The notes under the pieces are model-generated. The model searched no databases. It was given only the letters and a program-made list of their open reading frames with translations, and had not been told where the DNA came from. The translations under genes and the position numbers were made by a program. This document shows positions 61,324 through 64,000 of a DNA stretch of 64,000 nt, one piece after another; the first letter of the stretch is position 1; each line of letters opens with the position of its first letter. The stretch comes from Fidelibacterota bacterium (GTDB taxonomy: Bacteria; Pseudomonadota; Alphaproteobacteria; Rhodospirillales; Rhodospirillaceae). The stretch lies in assembly GCA_947475895.1 (NCBI GenBank), contig CANJMF010000003.1:1-64000 (forward strand). The letters are read 5' to 3'.

Positions 61324-61752
61324 TTAGGGCCGTGTACGGGCCCGCGGAGCCGCAAATCGCTCGATTTCGATCCCGACGCTGCTGGCGTCGTCAAAGACAT
61401 CGAGCTTCTCTACGCGTACCCGGGCGGAATGGCACGAGGGGTCCTGCAGACAAATGGACGCGACACGCTCAGCCAAGGTTTCGGCGAGATTTACGTGACC
61501 ATCGGCCGCCACGGCCCGCACGCGCGTAATGATGTCTTCGTAACAGACTACATTTTCGAGACGGTCCTGGTGGGGCTGTGTGTTCTCATAAACGCCCAGA
61601 TCCAGATTGATCCGTACCCGCTGGGCACCCTTCTTCTCATGGGCATGGACCCCAATGCTGCACGCCAAAACGAGGTCGCGCACAAACACGTGGCGCAGGC
61701 CGGCTGCGGCGTCGGCAATCTTCAAAGGTGCGATGACGGGGGCGTTGGTCAT
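61324..61752 (-). CDS. folB: Dihydroneopterin aldolase
   Basis: 142 residues. It cleaves dihydroneopterin to hydroxymethyl-dihydropterin in folate synthesis. FVRDLVLACSIGVHAHEKKG near 23-42, then VVCYEDIITRVRAV and VNLAETLAERVA with the catalytic Glu, and Lys in RVRVEKLDVF. It lies 9 bases after the FolM-like reductase, which strongly suggests a pterin operon. Confidence 0.93.
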   Translation of the reverse strand: MTNAPVIAPLKIADAAAGLRHVFVRDLVLACSIGVHAHEKKGAQRVRINLDLGVYENTQPHQDRLENVVCYEDIITRVRAVAADGHVNLAETLAERVASICLQDPSCHSARVRVEKLDVFDDASSVGIEIERFAAPRARTRP

Positions 61753-61761
61753 AAACGGCTC

Positions 61762-62544
61762 CTAGTCTGCGGGGCGGGCATCGGGGGGTACTTGTCCCCA
61801 GCCGAGATGTTGGCCGCCATCGAGCGCTATCATTTGGCCCGTCATGGCTGACGCCGCAAGAATGAATCGCGCGGCGGTGCAGATTTCTTGCGGCGTCGTG
61901 CCACGTCCCAGCGGCATTTTCCGGGCATTTTCATCAAACTGTGCCTGACTTTGGCGTGCACTCGGCAGCGTAGGGCCGGGACCAATAGCATTGACGCGAA
62001 TGCGCGGCGCCAGCGCCATGGCCGAGGTCTGGGTCAGCGTCCACAGGCCTGATTTGCTGACGGTATAGGACGCGAAATGCGGCGTGAGATGCCACACGCG
62101 CTCATCGACGATGTGGATGATGGCCCCTCTGGCCGTGTCCGGCACGCGGGCGGCAAACGCCTGCGAAAGGAAAAAAGGAGCGCGCAAATTAATCGCCATG
62201 TGGCGATCCCACGACTGAAGAGTCGCCGTTGCAATATCGTCGAATTCGAAAATCGAGGCGTTATTGATCAGGCACCCGATGGGGCCTAACGCCTTCTCGG
62301 CGTTGGGAAGTATCGAATCGACGGCCTGCGAGTCGGCGAGATCGCCGCCAATGACCGCAGCTTTACCGCCCTTTGCCGCAATTGCCGCCACCACGGCCTC
62401 TGCTTCAGTGGCGGACGCGTTGTAATGGACGCCCACGGCCCACCCTGCCGCGGCCAGGTCTTCAGCCAGCGCCTGCCCGATGCGTCGTCCGGCGCCCGTT
62501 ATCAACACCGTTTTATGCGTTATATCCGTGGCGAATGTGGTCAC
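61762..62544 (-). CDS. Short-chain dehydrogenase, FolM/pteridine-reductase-like
   Basis: 260 residues from GTG 62544, which follows AGGGAGCTTAAGTAC; a start at 62583 adds 13 residues and lacks a site. The NADP motif is TGAGRRIG near 16-23, which is the TGX3RXG signature of pteridine reductase PTR1 and FolM and not the usual TGXXXGXG. NNASIFE and the SYTVSKSGL block (YxxxK) are present. FolM reduces dihydromonapterin and dihydrofolate. The adjacent folB supports a pterin role. Confidence 0.85.
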   Translation of the reverse strand: MTTFATDITHKTVLITGAGRRIGQALAEDLAAAGWAVGVHYNASATEAEAVVAAIAAKGGKAAVIGGDLADSQAVDSILPNAEKALGPIGCLINNASIFEFDDIATATLQSWDRHMAINLRAPFFLSQAFAARVPDTARGAIIHIVDERVWHLTPHFASYTVSKSGLWTLTQTSAMALAPRIRVNAIGPGPTLPSARQSQAQFDENARKMPLGRGTTPQEICTAARFILAASAMTGQMIALDGGQHLGWGQVPPDARPAD

Positions 62545-62622
62545 GTACTTAAGCTCCCTGACGTTCTTGGTAGCGGCGGCCACGCTTCAATACAAGGAGA
62601 TGGAGGTCGGGAGCTTTTTCCC

Positions 62623-63966
62623 GTGATTACCGTTTTCAATCTTGCAGGTCCCCTCAAACCCGGGAATACACCCCTTGTGATTACAGATCCGGACTCTCGC
62701 CCGGCGCCCCCCGTGCCACAATCGCCGCCGCGTCGCCTGCCCAGCTGGCTGCTGGCTTTGGCGCTCAGCCTCGTTCTCGTGGCGGGCTGGGGCATTTACA
62801 TACATTTTGCTCCGGCGCCGCAGCCGGCGGCGCCCGGGGTCCCGGCACCCATTGTCGCATCACCTGCCGTGACCGGCGAACTGCGCGTGCTCGTTTGGCG
62901 AAATACGATTGATCCGCAAATCTTCACGGACTTTGAAGGTGAAAGCGGCGTGAAGATTGTCCGCGAAGACTATGACACCAATGAGCAACTGACGGCGCTG
63001 ATGGATCAGGGGCATGTTACGCACGACCTCGCTTTGGTCTCGGGCATCGATTTCAAGCATCTGCTGGATCGAGATTTACTGCAGCCAATGTTGCCGGTCG
63101 CCAATCGGAGCAATGTCGACGCGACGATCGCGGCGCGCACGACGATCTACGATCCAGAAAATCGTCACGGGCTTGTGGCTGTCTGGGGCAACATCGGAAT
63201 TGGCTATGATGCCATCAAACTGAGCGAGCGTTTAGGCGACGCGCCTATCGACAGCTGGGCGACACTTTTCAATACAGAATCCGCCGCGAAGCTTAAAGAT
63301 TGCGGTATTCAAATTGTGGACTCGCCGCGTGGCGTGTTTCCCATTGCGCTCACATTCCTGAACCTACCGCCGGATTCCGCGAAGCCGGAAGATACAGATG
63401 CGGCGGCGCGTGTATGGGAAGGGATCCGCCCGTTTATTTCCACGTTCACCAGCCAAGGTGTTGCTGAAAACCTCGCCGACGGAAAAACGTGTCTCGCCCT
63501 GGCGACGTCGGGCGATGTCTATCGCGCGCGTATGCGCAACCCGGCAGCGGCAAGCAACTTGCGTTATGTGATTCCGAAAGAGGGAAGTATCGCCTGGTAC
63601 GGCTTGTTGGCCGTGCCGAAAGCTGCGGCGAATACAACGGGTGCGTCGAAGTTGATCGACTTCCTTCTGCGCCCCGAAGTCGCGGCGCGTCTTACAAATA
63701 CTGCCGGCGTGCCCACCGCAGTGCACGGTGCAGACATCTACGTTCGGCCCGAGCTCAAGGGTGATCCGACATTGTTTCCGGATGCCTCTGCGGTGTCGCG
63801 CTTGACCAGCGAAGTCGAGCCTTCGGCTGCGGCTGCCGCGCTGCGCAACAGATTTTGGCAGTTGATCAACGCGCCACCGATGTCACCGGCTGCCGCAGAG
63901 CAGGCGACACCGACAGAGTCAATTTCAGACCAACCTGTTCCAGAGACTGCTGCTCCTGAACTCTAG
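62623..63966 (+). CDS. Membrane-anchored periplasmic solute-binding protein (PotF-like)
   Basis: 447 residues from GTG 62623, which follows GGGAG; GTG 62677 is also possible, and the frame is open upstream to 62425 over the SDR gene. A Pro-rich cytoplasmic stretch precedes one helix (WLLALALSLVLVAGWGIYI near 45-63), then a substrate-binding domain: LRVLVWRNTIDPQIFTDFEG, then YDTNEQLTALMDQG, as in spermidine/putrescine-binding PotD/PotF. The last ~30 residues are acidic and Pro-rich. The usual ABC permease and ATPase genes are not visible before the window ends. Confidence 0.8.
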   Translation: MITVFNLAGPLKPGNTPLVITDPDSRPAPPVPQSPPRRLPSWLLALALSLVLVAGWGIYIHFAPAPQPAAPGVPAPIVASPAVTGELRVLVWRNTIDPQIFTDFEGESGVKIVREDYDTNEQLTALMDQGHVTHDLALVSGIDFKHLLDRDLLQPMLPVANRSNVDATIAARTTIYDPENRHGLVAVWGNIGIGYDAIKLSERLGDAPIDSWATLFNTESAAKLKDCGIQIVDSPRGVFPIALTFLNLPPDSAKPEDTDAAARVWEGIRPFISTFTSQGVAENLADGKTCLALATSGDVYRARMRNPAAASNLRYVIPKEGSIAWYGLLAVPKAAANTTGASKLIDFLLRPEVAARLTNTAGVPTAVHGADIYVRPELKGDPTLFPDASAVSRLTSEVEPSAAAAALRNRFWQLINAPPMSPAAAEQATPTESISDQPVPETAAPEL

Positions 63967-64000
63967 TCGTGAGCCCTTCCGCTGCGTATCGAAAATTCTC
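63967..64000. other. Right edge of the window
   Basis: 34 bases after the solute-binding protein gene. Nothing recognisable; too short to judge. Confidence 0.5.

Noticed and set aside
61261-61851. 196-codon plus-strand frame over folB, preceded by TTGACA
   Set aside because: folB on the other strand has clear active-site motifs. The TTGACA at 61265 has no convincing -10 or gene behind it.

Overview
The window is a stretch of chromosome from an alphaproteobacterium. The CcrM and GcrA cell-cycle proteins, a FixL/FixJ/FixK-type cassette, ETF-ubiquinone oxidoreductase, a petABC bc1 operon and conserved alphaproteobacterial DUF genes (DUF983, DUF1285, DUF6111, DUF4159) all point there. The order is uncertain; the GcrA sequence looks more like Rhodospirillales-type proteins than the Caulobacter protein. 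All calls come from reading the sequence and translations by eye; no database search was run.

Layout. Bases 1-9650 look lower in GC and more mosaic than the rest. They hold an IS3-family end, two small unknown ORFs, a thiolase, gcrA, a damaged spermidine-synthase-like gene, an XRE regulator coupled to a SulP permease with a one-base frameshift, GTP-dependent PEP carboxykinase, and a junction between a GreA-like fragment and a serine-recombinase fragment. A tRNA-Gln gene (9655-9728) marks the edge. Bases 9.7-21.6 kb hold housekeeping genes: a DsbD-type reductase, ispE, a TPR protein, ETF-QO, a uracil-DNA glycosylase, moaB, a secreted peroxiredoxin, rnhB and an HWE-type kinase with a single-domain receiver. 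Bases 21.6-23.6 kb hold ccrM, preceded by 512 gene-free bases with eight GANTC sites and a run of small hairpins. Bases 23.6-30.5 kb hold a MoxR/DUF58/DUF4159 membrane operon. Bases 30.5-33.9 kb hold DUF1285, a CoA-type Nudix hydrolase, DUF6111, the CCA enzyme and trmL. Then come petABC (34.1-36.7 kb), a glycosyltransferase, an AlkD-like protein, and ychF-pth-rplY-prs. The 43-47 kb segment holds a lipoprotein, pgeF, a MidA-like methyltransferase and lgt. The 47-55 kb segment is regulatory: YbjN, proC, TetR, fixK/fixL/fixJ-like genes, an orphan receiver, an EnvZ/OmpR-like pair and MarR. The right end has ilvE, a low-GC glycosyltransferase-like gene, uvrC-pgsA-moaD-moaE, folB with a FolM-like reductase, and a membrane-anchored solute-binding protein.

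How it fits together. CcrM methylates GANTC, and GcrA reads methylated GANTC at promoters. The window contains both genes, a dense GANTC cluster upstream of ccrM, and a second group of three GANTC sites around a perfect DnaA box (47.2 kb). The most unusual object is the ccrM upstream region. Other points worth checking are a FixL-like kinase that lacks its haem ligand, an RNase HII without the GRG motif, a family-4-like UDG lacking two cluster cysteines, and the sulP frameshift in a run of eight T.
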